DNA from: Akkermansiaceae bacterium UBA7331
Lineage (GTDB): Bacteria > Verrucomicrobiota > Verrucomicrobiia > Verrucomicrobiales > Akkermansiaceae
Direction: 5' to 3'
Assembly (NCBI GenBank): GCA_002471255.1
Contig: DKPP01000011.1
Span: 436,922-500,921 of the forward strand
DNA: 64,000 nucleotides
Shown: positions 53,016 to 63,200 of the stretch, piece by piece
Numbering within the stretch: the stretch's first letter is position 1
Layout of the letters: each line of letters opens with the position of its first letter
Position numbers and translations under genes: made by a program
The notes under the pieces: generated by a model
What the model was told of the DNA's origin: nothing
Databases searched by the model: none
What the model saw: the letters and a program-made list of their open reading frames with translations, nothing else

Positions 53016-53909
53016 TTAGCGTTGTTCGCGGATAATTTCCGTGCCAATGCCATCGTTTGTGAAGATTTCAAGTAAGATAGAGTGAGGTACTCGGCCGTCG
53101 ATGAAGTGTACTTTGCGTACTCCTGCATTGAGTGCTTCTACTGCAGACTTGATTTTAGGAATCATGCCGCCAGATACGGTTCCATCATCAATGAGCTCCA
53201 ATGCTTCTTGTCTGGTGATCGATTTGATCAAGCTAGATTCGTCAGAAGGGTCTTGCATGATGCCCGGTACATCGGAAATATACACCAATTTGACAGGTTT
53301 GATTTCTTTAGCCAAAGCCGCTGCTGCTAAGTCGGCATTTACATTAAGTGGATTGTGAGTGCCAAGCTCTTTTGCAAGAGGAGAAATGATTGGTGTGATT
53401 TGCATTTCAATCGCTTCTTGAATCTTGCTTGCTTGGCAGCCGATTACCGAGCCTACTTCACCGATGTCGATCGGATTGCCGTCAGAATCTTTTTCTTGAA
53501 TCTTTTCTCCAACGAAAACTTCCGTACCGGGAATGCCGATGGCTTTGCCGCCGAAATCACGGAACATTTGAGCTAAGCCCGGATTAATGGTGCCTGAAAG
53601 AGTTTTTTCAACAATAGAGATAGCCTCTTTTGTTGTCACACGTAGGCCATTGACGAATTTAGCCTCAAGGCCTGCTTCGTTCATAGCTTTTGAAATTGCC
53701 TTACCACCGCCATGTACGACTACCGGATTAAAGCCTAAGACTTCGAGTAAAACGATGTCGCGCATCAGTTTTTTAACCAATTCAGGGTCATCCATAGCGC
53801 TACCACCAAATTTGATTAATACCGTTTTATCACGATAGGCTTGCAAATAGGGAAGGGCGTTTACCAAGATTTCTGCCTTCTCGATCAACTGAGGAAGTTG
53901 TGAATTCAT
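53016..53909 (-). CDS. argB: acetylglutamate kinase
   Basis: The 297-residue protein phosphorylates N-acetylglutamate in arginine synthesis. Amino-acid-kinase motifs are VLIKFGGSAMDDPEL near 30, VVVHGGGKAIS near 62, a NVNADLAAAALAKEIK stretch near 195, LVYISDVPGIMQDPSDES and DDGTVSGGMIPKIKSAVEAL, which holds the catalytic lysine. The feedback-sensitive N-terminal helix appears present. It converges with recG with no terminator visible between them. Confidence 0.96.
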   Translation of the reverse strand: MNSQLPQLIEKAEILVNALPYLQAYRDKTVLIKFGGSAMDDPELVKKLMRDIVLLEVLGFNPVVVHGGGKAISKAMNEAGLEAKFVNGLRVTTKEAISIVEKTLSGTINPGLAQMFRDFGGKAIGIPGTEVFVGEKIQEKDSDGNPIDIGEVGSVIGCQASKIQEAIEMQITPIISPLAKELGTHNPLNVNADLAAAALAKEIKPVKLVYISDVPGIMQDPSDESSLIKSITRQEALELIDDGTVSGGMIPKIKSAVEALNAGVRKVHFIDGRVPHSILLEIFTNDGIGTEIIREQR

Positions 53910-53930
53910 AATGATGATAATGTGTGAAAA

Positions 53931-54923
53931 TTAGATAAGTCTGCGCATTTTAAAGAAGATAATCGGCAATACGATAGAGATCGCAATGGCGATCAACGCT
54001 CCGTAATAACCATATTCAAACGTCGTTTCAGGCATGTTTTGGAAGTTCATACCATAAATACTGGCGATCAAAGTTGCCGGCATGAAGATAACAGATGCCA
54101 CCGTGAAAATTTTAACGATTTCGTTTTGCTCAATATTGATTAAGCCTAACACGGCATCAAGCATAAAGTTAACGTTGCCTGAAAGGAACGTAGCGTATTC
54201 CGATAAGGAAGTGACGTCTCGGCTGATAGGTCTCAAGCGACTGTAGAGTGTCGAGTTATTTTCATCTAATGCTTCTTCATTACTTGCGTAAGTCAGTAAG
54301 CGAAGTAAGTTGACCAAACAGTCACGCTGGCGGGTCAATAAGTCACCCACTCGACCTAAGTCTTGTAAAGTAAGGCGTAGTGTATTTGAAACGCGCGTTT
54401 TTTTCTTTGTTTTTGAGTCAAGATCTTCGCGTCGGAAAATACTCTTGGATAATCGGTCAAGTTCGGCTCCAAATCGTTCCAATACGTCTGCCTGACGATC
54501 AACAATGGTTTCAAGCAAGCCGATAAACACTTGATCTCGATTGATTTGTTTTTGGCGTAACAATTGGTGCGAGAAAACTCGGAATGAATAAGAGTCGGAA
54601 TGTCGAATAGTGATGATTTTTCCCTTCATCAAAACGAAGGTAATTTCCGATAAGGAGGGGGATTCCGTGTCCACTCGGCTCAAAACCGTAGTCGTCATGA
54701 AGCGAGCGCCATCTTCGGTATATAATCGACTCGTCGCCTCGATCTCTCGCATCTCATCATAGGTTGGCATTTCGGTCCCGCAAATCTGTTCAACGAACCT
54801 GATTTCTGACGGTTCCGGCGTTAAAAGGTCAATCCAAAAGATGGAGTCCAGATTTAGAACGTTCGCATCTACTTCCGTAGTGCGTTCGATACCATCCGGA
54901 GTTTGACGATAGAGACGAATCAT
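53931..54923 (-). CDS. corA: CorA-family magnesium/cobalt transporter
   Basis: The 330-residue protein has a large cytoplasmic N-terminal domain and two C-terminal membrane helices, the first ending in the family selectivity motif YGMN (Gly291-Met292-Asn293). The loop after it, NMPETTFEYGY, and the basic C-terminus FKMRRLI match CorA. It forms pentameric channels for Mg2+ uptake in the inner membrane. It is 21 bases upstream of argB on the same strand. Confidence 0.94.
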   Translation of the reverse strand: MIRLYRQTPDGIERTTEVDANVLNLDSIFWIDLLTPEPSEIRFVEQICGTEMPTYDEMREIEATSRLYTEDGARFMTTTVLSRVDTESPSLSEITFVLMKGKIITIRHSDSYSFRVFSHQLLRQKQINRDQVFIGLLETIVDRQADVLERFGAELDRLSKSIFRREDLDSKTKKKTRVSNTLRLTLQDLGRVGDLLTRQRDCLVNLLRLLTYASNEEALDENNSTLYSRLRPISRDVTSLSEYATFLSGNVNFMLDAVLGLINIEQNEIVKIFTVASVIFMPATLIASIYGMNFQNMPETTFEYGYYGALIAIAISIVLPIIFFKMRRLI

Positions 54924-55031
54924 GCGTTAATACTGTGCTAAATGTGAAAAACTTAGAAGGGCATGATGTCCTGAGACACCCGGTAAGACTAGAATGACTG
55001 TTTTCACAAGAAAAGGAAAGAAAAAAGAACG

Positions 55032-55066
55032 AAAAAGTGCCAACATCATCCGCATGATTTGACACT
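55032..55066 (-). terminator. terminator of the alpha-2-macroglobulin-like array
   Basis: On the minus strand AGTGTCAAATCAT pairs imperfectly with ATGATGTTGGCACT around GCGG and is followed by T-rich DNA. It lies about 60 bases beyond the last gene of the array and precedes corA. Confidence 0.6.
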
Positions 55067-55127
55067 TAATCGCTTTGCTCGTGTGACGAAACTGTAAGAT
55101 ATTATTGATATTAGTTTTTCATGGTCT

Positions 55128-58100
55128 CTATTTGACCTGCTTGTTTTTTGGTTTATGTTTTTTAATATTTTTGTTTATGGCCTTTATTCTGATCGAGCTA
55201 TTGCCATACTGCATAGTTTCTGTGTTGGCCCATGCTTTAATCGTCCACTCTTGTGGAGTTGCAGGTAAGGTAAAAGGTATGGATGCTTGCCCTTTAGAAT
55301 TAGTTTTGATAGATCCGTACCATTTGAATTGAGCGATTGGTTTATTGTATTGAGGCATAGGTCCATCCATTTCCGAATTGATCATTGTAAGTTCATATAT
55401 TGATGGTCTTGCATCTTTACCCGGAGGGAAAGCGGTAAATGTTTTTAACAATGAGGAAGATTGTTGTTCGCTGTTATCTCGATAGAGAAAGAGGGAATGC
55501 TCCGATTTGTGTTGGGAATTTCGTATTTGGTTCAAAAGATAGGACTCATCAACTTTTATCTCATCATCATTTTCATTATAACATCTGAGGATATTAAGTT
55601 CTCTATTGAGTAAGGTATGCGAAGAATTGCCCCACATTTGTTGAAAAAGAGATTCATTTTGCAATCTCCAAGTCATTGCATCGTCAAATAGAGAAGCATA
55701 AATTGATATGCAAACTTCGGCATTGGGTACAGGCTCACCATTTAAATGAGTGACCGATACCGTAACAGAGCCTTTTTCTTTGATTTTATATACTTCTTTA
55801 TTAGGAGTGAGCGTTAGTAGTAAACATTGGTTTGCCGGAGGATCATTGATATCAATAGTTTCCTTTTGAGGCCCAGCAGAGTTTAATTCCACCGCTGAAA
55901 GGGATAATGGATACTGTAGCGTTTGTTCTTTGGGTATGGTTAATATGTATTGATGATTTGAAGTTTTTATTAATTGCTTGGAGTTGCGGATATTTGCGTG
56001 ATTTAAAAATAACCAGACGTATTGTGAGTCCTTAGCTGTCGTAATGAGTATATTAACGGGTTGTCCTAATTCATATCCAGGATATTCGGGGATGACGTTG
56101 AATGAATCAAAAGATGTTTTTTCCGAATTTCCGGCAATGAAGATAGGCAAAGTATAATTGGCTTTTTGCCCATTAGGATGCTTCCACTCGGATATTAAAA
56201 GATAATCACCCGAAAGTGTGGGAATAAATTCCCATTTATTTGTGCCATATGCATTTAATTCAATATCCCATGACTGAATGGCTGTTTGTTGTTGGTTTTT
56301 AGCTACAAGACTAATTTTGCCGCGAACATTGGAATAATTGATATTATTTGAATTTTTCGCCGTCCATTGTATGGAATAAGGCATGCCGACAGCCCCGAAA
56401 TTTTGTTTAGGAAGTGCAGAAATCGTGAATTTTTCAAAATGTGCCGGTAAAAGTTGATTAATTGTCTCACCAAGATAATGAATATTAGCCCGATAAAATT
56501 CGTAACCTAGATACTGAGGATTATCGTTGGGATAATGTGGGGAAATAAATGAATAAGAAGATTTATCGGTTGAGTTAAAGTGTAACTTGTTGTTTATGAG
56601 TAAATTGATACTGTGTAAAGAATTAGTTGAGGTATAAGGGTATCGAGGGGACAATCTTGTGGAAATACGTATATCCAATGGTGATGTATTTTTTTTACTA
56701 TCAGCTTTAAATGAAAGTGTATTTTCATCATTACCCGGATGCCATGAAATTTGATAAGGGAATTTATCATTATTCACACCAGCGACATAAATTGGTTGGG
56801 TGCAGGTAAGAATCAATGAGGGTTTGTCCTCATTTGAAAGATCAAATAATGTGATATAGATGTTACCTTTGTTGAAATCTTGAGGAATAGGTAATTGAAA
56901 TTCAAAACTGCCATTTTTGTTTAAAGTGTATATTTTTTCAAAAATACGATCTTTCTCATAGTCATATGTCGTGGCAATTAATTTGACTTTCGTGCCTTCT
57001 ATGCCTTGTGTATTCGGGTTATTGATATTGGGTTTACCGCAAATCACCTTTCCCTTGATTGTGTCTCCTTCTGAATAGAAAGGTTGATCATAGATAACCG
57101 ATCCAAAGATCATATCATCCGTTTGGGGTTTGTTTCTATTATCAAACAAGTCAATAGTTTCATACGAAGGTGGGATGATGAATCTTTTTCCTTCGACTTG
57201 AAAATTCCCCGTATAGATAAGACTGTTGGCTTCTTTTTCAAAATATACAACCCCATCCAGCTTATCATCTGTATGATTTAACTCCGTTTTGGGTTGATTA
57301 ATGATGATGTCACAACTGCCTTGATTATCTGTACGTACATGAAATGTTGATGCGGTTTTTGTTTCTCCGTCTTGGTAGAATAAGTGAAGGGTTCCGGTGA
57401 TCCCCTCGATAGGTTTGCTCGTTTTGCGTGAATAAAAATAGAGAGATACACCTGTATCCGTTTGTTTGATAAAATAAGCGATTGGAGAATAGTGTATCAG
57501 AAACGTTTGTGGATTATCTTTATTTGATGACTTCACGACATAATAGCCAGGTTCTTCTATAGGTACATCCATTTTACCTATATACCATTGGTATGGTTTT
57601 GCCGTTTCTGCTCCGATAGTAAAGGAAACGGGTTGCTCTAAATACTTTTGTAGAGGCTCACTATTATCTTCGATCGCTTTTAAAAGAGGATCAACATTAT
57701 AATTGAATGATTCGTAGTTAAGGTTTTCTTTTTTGCTACTGAGTTCCTTTATTTTCTCTTCGGAAAGTTTTGCCATATCAAGTCGCGATACCGTCCATGT
57801 TTCTTTTGGAGAATTACGATAAAAAATAGGTACGGAAACAACATTGTTCGGCGCATCCGTGATAGGGAGATTCAAATATTCTGTTTGAGCGATAATACAG
57901 GGAGATGAGATGGCTGTGAGGGTTTCTTTTAGTATCGTTCTCTGTTTCTCTGTTAAGTTTGCCTGATTTTTTTCTAGCTCTTTTAAGATATTTGTCGCTC
58001 GATCAAATTGAGATCGATTCCAAAATTCTGTCGCTAGCTTAAAGGCAATAGAAAAATTTTCGGGATTTTCTTTGTAAGCGGTAAGGTATGTTTCCAGATA

Positions 58101-59027
58101 ATTTTCTCTACCTGATAAATGAATAGTTTGTTGAGATGAGTCATTAGGGAGAATACCATATGGAGCAATAAAAACGGATTGATCGTCTTTTAAGCCTTTT
58201 AATATTTGTACATGTTCCGCATTTGGTAAGACATTTCCGATGGGAGCATAGGATAAACTTGATTCGCGTCTGACTATATTAGCCCAAGCTAAATCAGCCT
58301 CTAGCGTAAGTTTAGGATCTAATATTTTACATTGATTTAGCAACCACAAGATGCGCTCCCCATCATTTTTGGATGATTCCCAAGAATTAGGCGTTTTGAA
58401 TAAAGAGAAATCTACTTTGGCCCAAGGGTTCCATCCATAATATTGGTCTTTGGGTATATCATTTAAATCACGATTTTCCAGTAATTGACGATAGAGACTT
58501 GGATTTTCCCATGATTCTTGTCTGTCTATTAACCAATGATTAGCCAAATCTAAAGCACAATGGGCTGCTAGAGTTTTTTTGTCTTGTTTTTTTGCTAATG
58601 CAAATGCTTCCCATAAAAATTTTTGACCTCTTATACTAAATGGTTTTTTATCGGGGAAGGTCTGGTTTTTTGTAAAATTGGGGTCTTCCAATAACTGAAA
58701 ATATCCGAGGCCTAAAGCCAAGGCGTATTCTGCTGAATGAGGGAATTTTTTTAATAATTGGTCAGAAAGATTGATATATAAATTTTTATTGTTGTATTTG
58801 TTTTCTTTGATTAATCCACTTATAAGGACTGGCACTAATTTGTCTGCCGTTTTTGGGTTACCTTGTAGAAGTTGAGTCCATGCTTCATGGATTGACTGAT
58901 TATCTTTGAAATAATCTTCCTGTATGGTCGTATCGTCAGATTTAGCTTGTGAATCATTGTCTGCTTTGACCAGATTTAGAGAAAGAGATAGTAGCGCGTA
59001 ATATATTAAATAAGAGTAAGTTTTCAT
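55128..59027 (-). CDS. exported alpha-2-macroglobulin-like protein without thioester domain (copy 3)
   Basis: The 1299-residue protein has a signal peptide (cleavage near LVKA) and a helical, TPR-like N-terminal third (YALALGLGYFQLLE; KNDGERILWLL). It then has macroglobulin-type beta domains, including the MG2 hallmark PFYSEGDTIKGKV near residue 655 and AEVCISIYASLFDD, and ends with an A2M domain, KWYGSIKTNSKGQASIPFTLP. There is no CxEQ thioester region or complement-like C-terminus; the chain stops right after the A2M domain. Basic residues form the tail. It is downstream of a paralogue on the same strand, eight bases away. Such proteins may trap or inhibit proteases at the cell surface. Confidence 0.8.
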   Translation of the reverse strand: MKTYSYLIYYALLSLSLNLVKADNDSQAKSDDTTIQEDYFKDNQSIHEAWTQLLQGNPKTADKLVPVLISGLIKENKYNNKNLYINLSDQLLKKFPHSAEYALALGLGYFQLLEDPNFTKNQTFPDKKPFSIRGQKFLWEAFALAKKQDKKTLAAHCALDLANHWLIDRQESWENPSLYRQLLENRDLNDIPKDQYYGWNPWAKVDFSLFKTPNSWESSKNDGERILWLLNQCKILDPKLTLEADLAWANIVRRESSLSYAPIGNVLPNAEHVQILKGLKDDQSVFIAPYGILPNDSSQQTIHLSGRENYLETYLTAYKENPENFSIAFKLATEFWNRSQFDRATNILKELEKNQANLTEKQRTILKETLTAISSPCIIAQTEYLNLPITDAPNNVVSVPIFYRNSPKETWTVSRLDMAKLSEEKIKELSSKKENLNYESFNYNVDPLLKAIEDNSEPLQKYLEQPVSFTIGAETAKPYQWYIGKMDVPIEEPGYYVVKSSNKDNPQTFLIHYSPIAYFIKQTDTGVSLYFYSRKTSKPIEGITGTLHLFYQDGETKTASTFHVRTDNQGSCDIIINQPKTELNHTDDKLDGVVYFEKEANSLIYTGNFQVEGKRFIIPPSYETIDLFDNRNKPQTDDMIFGSVIYDQPFYSEGDTIKGKVICGKPNINNPNTQGIEGTKVKLIATTYDYEKDRIFEKIYTLNKNGSFEFQLPIPQDFNKGNIYITLFDLSNEDKPSLILTCTQPIYVAGVNNDKFPYQISWHPGNDENTLSFKADSKKNTSPLDIRISTRLSPRYPYTSTNSLHSINLLINNKLHFNSTDKSSYSFISPHYPNDNPQYLGYEFYRANIHYLGETINQLLPAHFEKFTISALPKQNFGAVGMPYSIQWTAKNSNNINYSNVRGKISLVAKNQQQTAIQSWDIELNAYGTNKWEFIPTLSGDYLLISEWKHPNGQKANYTLPIFIAGNSEKTSFDSFNVIPEYPGYELGQPVNILITTAKDSQYVWLFLNHANIRNSKQLIKTSNHQYILTIPKEQTLQYPLSLSAVELNSAGPQKETIDINDPPANQCLLLTLTPNKEVYKIKEKGSVTVSVTHLNGEPVPNAEVCISIYASLFDDAMTWRLQNESLFQQMWGNSSHTLLNRELNILRCYNENDDEIKVDESYLLNQIRNSQHKSEHSLFLYRDNSEQQSSSLLKTFTAFPPGKDARPSIYELTMINSEMDGPMPQYNKPIAQFKWYGSIKTNSKGQASIPFTLPATPQEWTIKAWANTETMQYGNSSIRIKAINKNIKKHKPKNKQVK

Positions 59028-59035
59028 CGTTTGTT

Positions 59036-62000
59036 TTAGTTGTCGTTTTTAGGTTTTTCAAAATTCCAGAGTTTTTGTGTATAACCTTCTTTTAAATCTT
59101 TGGTGTGGGCCTTTACTTTGATACGCCAAGAGGAAGACTCTAATGGTAAAGTAAAAGGAATAGACGCTTTACCCTGTGCATCTGTTTGAATATCGGAAGA
59201 AAAGAGCAAGGAATATCCCCAGTCATAGGGCGGATGTATTGGTTCATTAGGTAAATCCGGTGTGAGGTTTCGCTTATCAAAGTTTCTTGGTTTACTTGGG
59301 TAATGTCTGCCTATGTAAGATGTTTTTAAATTTTCATCCCTATTAGATACGATACTAAAGGCGCAACCATCATTTCCATTATAGAATCTTGGACTAATAT
59401 AAAATGCTCTATAATTTCTTGAACTGAATAGATGATATGAAGATCCAGTGCTTATTTTGGATGCATAGTTCACTTTCGGCCATATGGGGAACATCGCATT
59501 TAACCTTCGTGATGATGAGTTTTTGTCTAAATTGGCATCATAGATGCTGACAAATAATAGAGCATTAGCTATAGGTTCCCCATTTTCATCTTGTACCTGA
59601 ACATCTAATTGTCCTTTTTTGGGATTCTCTATGTCGGTTGTTATCGATGTCACAATATCCAGATTTTTTAAATCGGGTAATATCCATATGCTTTTTTGCT
59701 TGGTAGCACTCATCTGATTATGGGCGTGTGTAGCCATCACCTCGAAATTAGACCAATCAGATTTATCCGGTTTAATGCGAATGATTTTATATCCCTTATC
59801 TATCGGATATGTTTGAGTAGTTTGCTTTTGTGTGCCGGCTCTCATATCAAACCAAATGGTACCGCCATCTGAAGGAGCTGTTATAAGAAGTTCAACCTCC
59901 TCATTGGGAGCATATTCTCTTTTGCTTGGAATGATTTGTATAGACCGGAATGGGCTCTGTATATTATCTCCCACGATACAAAGAGGCGTATCTGTGTAGG
60001 ATATGCCTCCCTCTTGGTCAATCCATGTGCCTTTAAGACGATACTCACCTGCGATTGTAGGGATAAAATCTAGCTTTGCCTTGCCTTTTTCGTCAGTAGT
60101 TACTGTCCAAGATTGGATGATATCATCTGTGGTAGGATTTTGATTCGTGTCTTCAAAGACTAAATAATCATAGGTAGATACGGCTTTGGCATTTTCATTT
60201 TTACGTATTAGCTGAATATTTCCTTTGACTTGTTTAATGTCTGTACCCATGACGCTGTGGGCTTCCCATGTAATGTGATAGGGTTTGTCTTGAGTGGCGA
60301 ATGTTGAAGAAGGATAGTCGATGAGGAGAAGAGGATAATTGGAAACACGATATGTTTTTTCTATGGGAAATGATTGCCCCTCTTCATTTATATATAGACC
60401 TTTAATCTGATAGCAAAAACTTTGAAATTGTTTCGTAGGCTCCAACTTAATCGGGAATAAGTGGTTGTAGCTAAATATAGCCTGTCCATGATCATCAAGA
60501 GTTAAAATATCGTTGAGAAGTCTTGTCGGCCAGATCTCTATATTAAAATCAGCAGTACGAAATTCATGTTGCATCCAATGATCCATGGATGATTGGTTCT
60601 TTTCGTACTCATCCTCTTTGTAAGTAAGTATGTATTTGATTATGCCTTTCGGAACGTCGCTTGATTCTGAAGCCTCAAATCCCATAGTGATCGGTTTGCC
60701 ATATTCGATTTTATTATTTTTGATCGTGATGTTTATAGGCGATTTATCGATCTCTTCGTTTTCAATATCAACCTTAAAAGTATTAGCGTAATTCGAATCT
60801 TTTTCCGTTATTTGAACTTTTATTTGACTTCTACGGTTAGACTCTCTTTTAGATGTATTGGGTAATGGTATATCAAAATTGATGATTCCAAACTCATTAG
60901 GGGTCTTAATGATTTTGTTATTTATTTTTTCAAAAGGGTCAGGGTAGTTTTCAGCTTGTGTCTCTATCAGTAACTCCTTCGACGGAGTAGCATCTGTAAA
61001 GCTATTATCATAGTTAGAGATGACACACTGACCTTTAATGGTATCACCCGGAAAATAGACCGGTCGATCAAATTGGCAATAGATCGATTGTAGATCAGTT
61101 GCTTTTTTCGAGTCTTTTTCAGATAATTGTTTTTGGTTACTGTCCGTTATACACTCAAGCCTAGTCGGTTCGATAACACTTTTTTTGTCTCCTTGAGAAA
61201 TAATGCCGCCTATATAAACGTCTGCTCGATTCCCATTATCATCAATAACATTTTCAAAGGGCGTTTTTATCTTAAAGATCCCCATTTCATCTGAAACGCA
61301 TTCAATTTGCTCATGAAGTATTTTGTCCTTAGATCTCATATAGACATAAAAAATCCCTTGGGCTTTGACGACAGGTTTACCGGTATCTTTATATGCGCTG
61401 ATGCATTCAAAACCATTGACGGTATTTCGTAGTAGGTAATTAAATGGGTCGATTCGAACAAAACATGGATATTTGACAGTATTATTTTTACCTTCAATAG
61501 CATATATCCCCTCTTTGTTAATAGGTAATTTTATTTCCTCATTGAACCATTCATTTGATCGTGATGTAGAGAAATCTGATGATATTTCAGCTATTTGCTT
61601 ACAATAGCGATCTTTTTGTGGCTTTATCGTTGACTCCCAAAGTGAATCATACGTTAATTTTCCTATTTTTCTGGCATGTTCGTTCGGATCAGTAATAGTT
61701 TTTAATTCATCAAAAGCATCTTTGTACACTTGGACGAGATCAATTTCATCAATCGTCAAAATATCTTTGGGAGAATTGCAATACCGAGCTAATATGGAAA
61801 TACCATCATTTGTAAGGGCCTCTTGAGAAATTTTATTTTGATCGGTTTTATTGTAGAGTCTAAGACAAGGATGCCCAATGTCATTTAAAAAACTGCATTG
61901 TCGTGATAATTTCTCCTTATCCTCATTAGATATGTGCTTGAGACATTCATCCATCACTTTTTTTGCTTCGGTGAACATGCCCCTGTTCCATAATTCCATA

Positions 62001-63085
62001 GCTAGATAATTAGACACGTCAGATTGTTTCGGATCGTCTTTCAGTATATTACGATATACTTGAATGTAATCATTAGCGCCGGTCAGAGTTAATACACGAC
62101 CATTCTGAGACTCTTCTTCTGAACTGCCAAGGGTTTCGCTCGGAAGATAATATTCATTGACTTTTAGTTTTCTTCGTATGTGATAAGCCTCATTTTGTAC
62201 GATGTCGTTTGAGTAAGGGACACATTGTTGTGCAAACCAAATTCGCATAAGATTTGCCCATTTGAGATCGACTTCGTTTTTACATTTGGGGTTGAGCCTC
62301 TTTGCTTCTTGGAAAAGCCAAAGGACGCGTTCCCCATCACTTTTTGCCTCTTCCCAACTTGGAGGTGTTTGAAAAACTTGAAAGCGATAGATAACAATTT
62401 GTTTTACTTGATCTAGAGATGGATTTGGAGATGGTGGTTGAGGTTGAGTTTGTAGTATTGGATTGGCTTCAATAGGTGTTAAGCCTGTGCTGAAAACATT
62501 TGTTGGAGTATCACGAAATTGATTCAAATCACCATTTAAAATATTTGCAATTCGAATGGCTATAGTTGCGGCAAGTTTGTTTTTCTTTTGCTGCTTAGCG
62601 AGATTAAATGCTTTGACAAAACGATCTAGGGCCTTTTTTTTGTTAAAAGTAGGATCGTAAACACGTGCATATTCATTTGGTCCGTATTCACTTTCTTCAT
62701 CAATATTAACTAATGGATTACAAAAAACGTCAGGTAAGATCAAATAGGTCTCAGCTATCGCTGAAAGGTGCTCAGGGGAATGAGGGAATATTTTTAAAAG
62801 TTCATCTTCTTTTGTTTGAAAGTCAATGTATTCTTTCGGAGTATAGGCCAGTACATTTTGGGTATATTTCAATAGCGTTTTTTGAATATCTTGAGTTTTG
62901 TTATTGATAAGAATTTGCCATAATTCAGAAGCTTTTAACTTTTGTTGTTCTTCACGTTCTCTCCAATCACCCGTGGTTTCGGAATACGTATCTTCATCAT
63001 CATCACTAATGGCATGAAGGGGAAAAATGGTGAATATGCTTGAGCTTATCAACAATGTGGAGAGAAATGTATTTGGAAAATTCAT
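59036..63085 (-). CDS. exported alpha-2-macroglobulin-like protein without thioester domain (copy 2)
   Basis: This 1349-residue protein has a signal peptide (cleavage near PLHA), an N-terminal helical region with SWEEAKSDGERVLWLFQEAKRL matching SWESSKNDGERILWLL of copy 3, an MG2-type PVYFPGDTIKGQC near residue 685, a bait-region-type SIYDANLDK and a final A2M domain (DIQTDAQGKASIPFTLPLESSSW). The C-terminal part is close to copy 1 except for a short segment at about 59321-59531. As in copy 3 the thioester domain is missing. Likely surface-exposed or periplasmic; whether it inhibits proteases or has another role is not shown. Confidence 0.8.
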   Translation of the reverse strand: MNFPNTFLSTLLISSSIFTIFPLHAISDDDEDTYSETTGDWREREEQQKLKASELWQILINNKTQDIQKTLLKYTQNVLAYTPKEYIDFQTKEDELLKIFPHSPEHLSAIAETYLILPDVFCNPLVNIDEESEYGPNEYARVYDPTFNKKKALDRFVKAFNLAKQQKKNKLAATIAIRIANILNGDLNQFRDTPTNVFSTGLTPIEANPILQTQPQPPSPNPSLDQVKQIVIYRFQVFQTPPSWEEAKSDGERVLWLFQEAKRLNPKCKNEVDLKWANLMRIWFAQQCVPYSNDIVQNEAYHIRRKLKVNEYYLPSETLGSSEEESQNGRVLTLTGANDYIQVYRNILKDDPKQSDVSNYLAMELWNRGMFTEAKKVMDECLKHISNEDKEKLSRQCSFLNDIGHPCLRLYNKTDQNKISQEALTNDGISILARYCNSPKDILTIDEIDLVQVYKDAFDELKTITDPNEHARKIGKLTYDSLWESTIKPQKDRYCKQIAEISSDFSTSRSNEWFNEEIKLPINKEGIYAIEGKNNTVKYPCFVRIDPFNYLLRNTVNGFECISAYKDTGKPVVKAQGIFYVYMRSKDKILHEQIECVSDEMGIFKIKTPFENVIDDNGNRADVYIGGIISQGDKKSVIEPTRLECITDSNQKQLSEKDSKKATDLQSIYCQFDRPVYFPGDTIKGQCVISNYDNSFTDATPSKELLIETQAENYPDPFEKINNKIIKTPNEFGIINFDIPLPNTSKRESNRRSQIKVQITEKDSNYANTFKVDIENEEIDKSPINITIKNNKIEYGKPITMGFEASESSDVPKGIIKYILTYKEDEYEKNQSSMDHWMQHEFRTADFNIEIWPTRLLNDILTLDDHGQAIFSYNHLFPIKLEPTKQFQSFCYQIKGLYINEEGQSFPIEKTYRVSNYPLLLIDYPSSTFATQDKPYHITWEAHSVMGTDIKQVKGNIQLIRKNENAKAVSTYDYLVFEDTNQNPTTDDIIQSWTVTTDEKGKAKLDFIPTIAGEYRLKGTWIDQEGGISYTDTPLCIVGDNIQSPFRSIQIIPSKREYAPNEEVELLITAPSDGGTIWFDMRAGTQKQTTQTYPIDKGYKIIRIKPDKSDWSNFEVMATHAHNQMSATKQKSIWILPDLKNLDIVTSITTDIENPKKGQLDVQVQDENGEPIANALLFVSIYDANLDKNSSSRRLNAMFPIWPKVNYASKISTGSSYHLFSSRNYRAFYISPRFYNGNDGCAFSIVSNRDENLKTSYIGRHYPSKPRNFDKRNLTPDLPNEPIHPPYDWGYSLLFSSDIQTDAQGKASIPFTLPLESSSWRIKVKAHTKDLKEGYTQKLWNFEKPKNDN

Positions 63086-63200
63086 AAGATATTCTTTTTA
63101 TAGTAAATTATGGTAAGAGGGGGTCAAGTTTTTTTGATTTCTTAACTATGATGCAGAAGACATTTTAGGATTTCGGTATTTGAACTTTGATTTATTTATT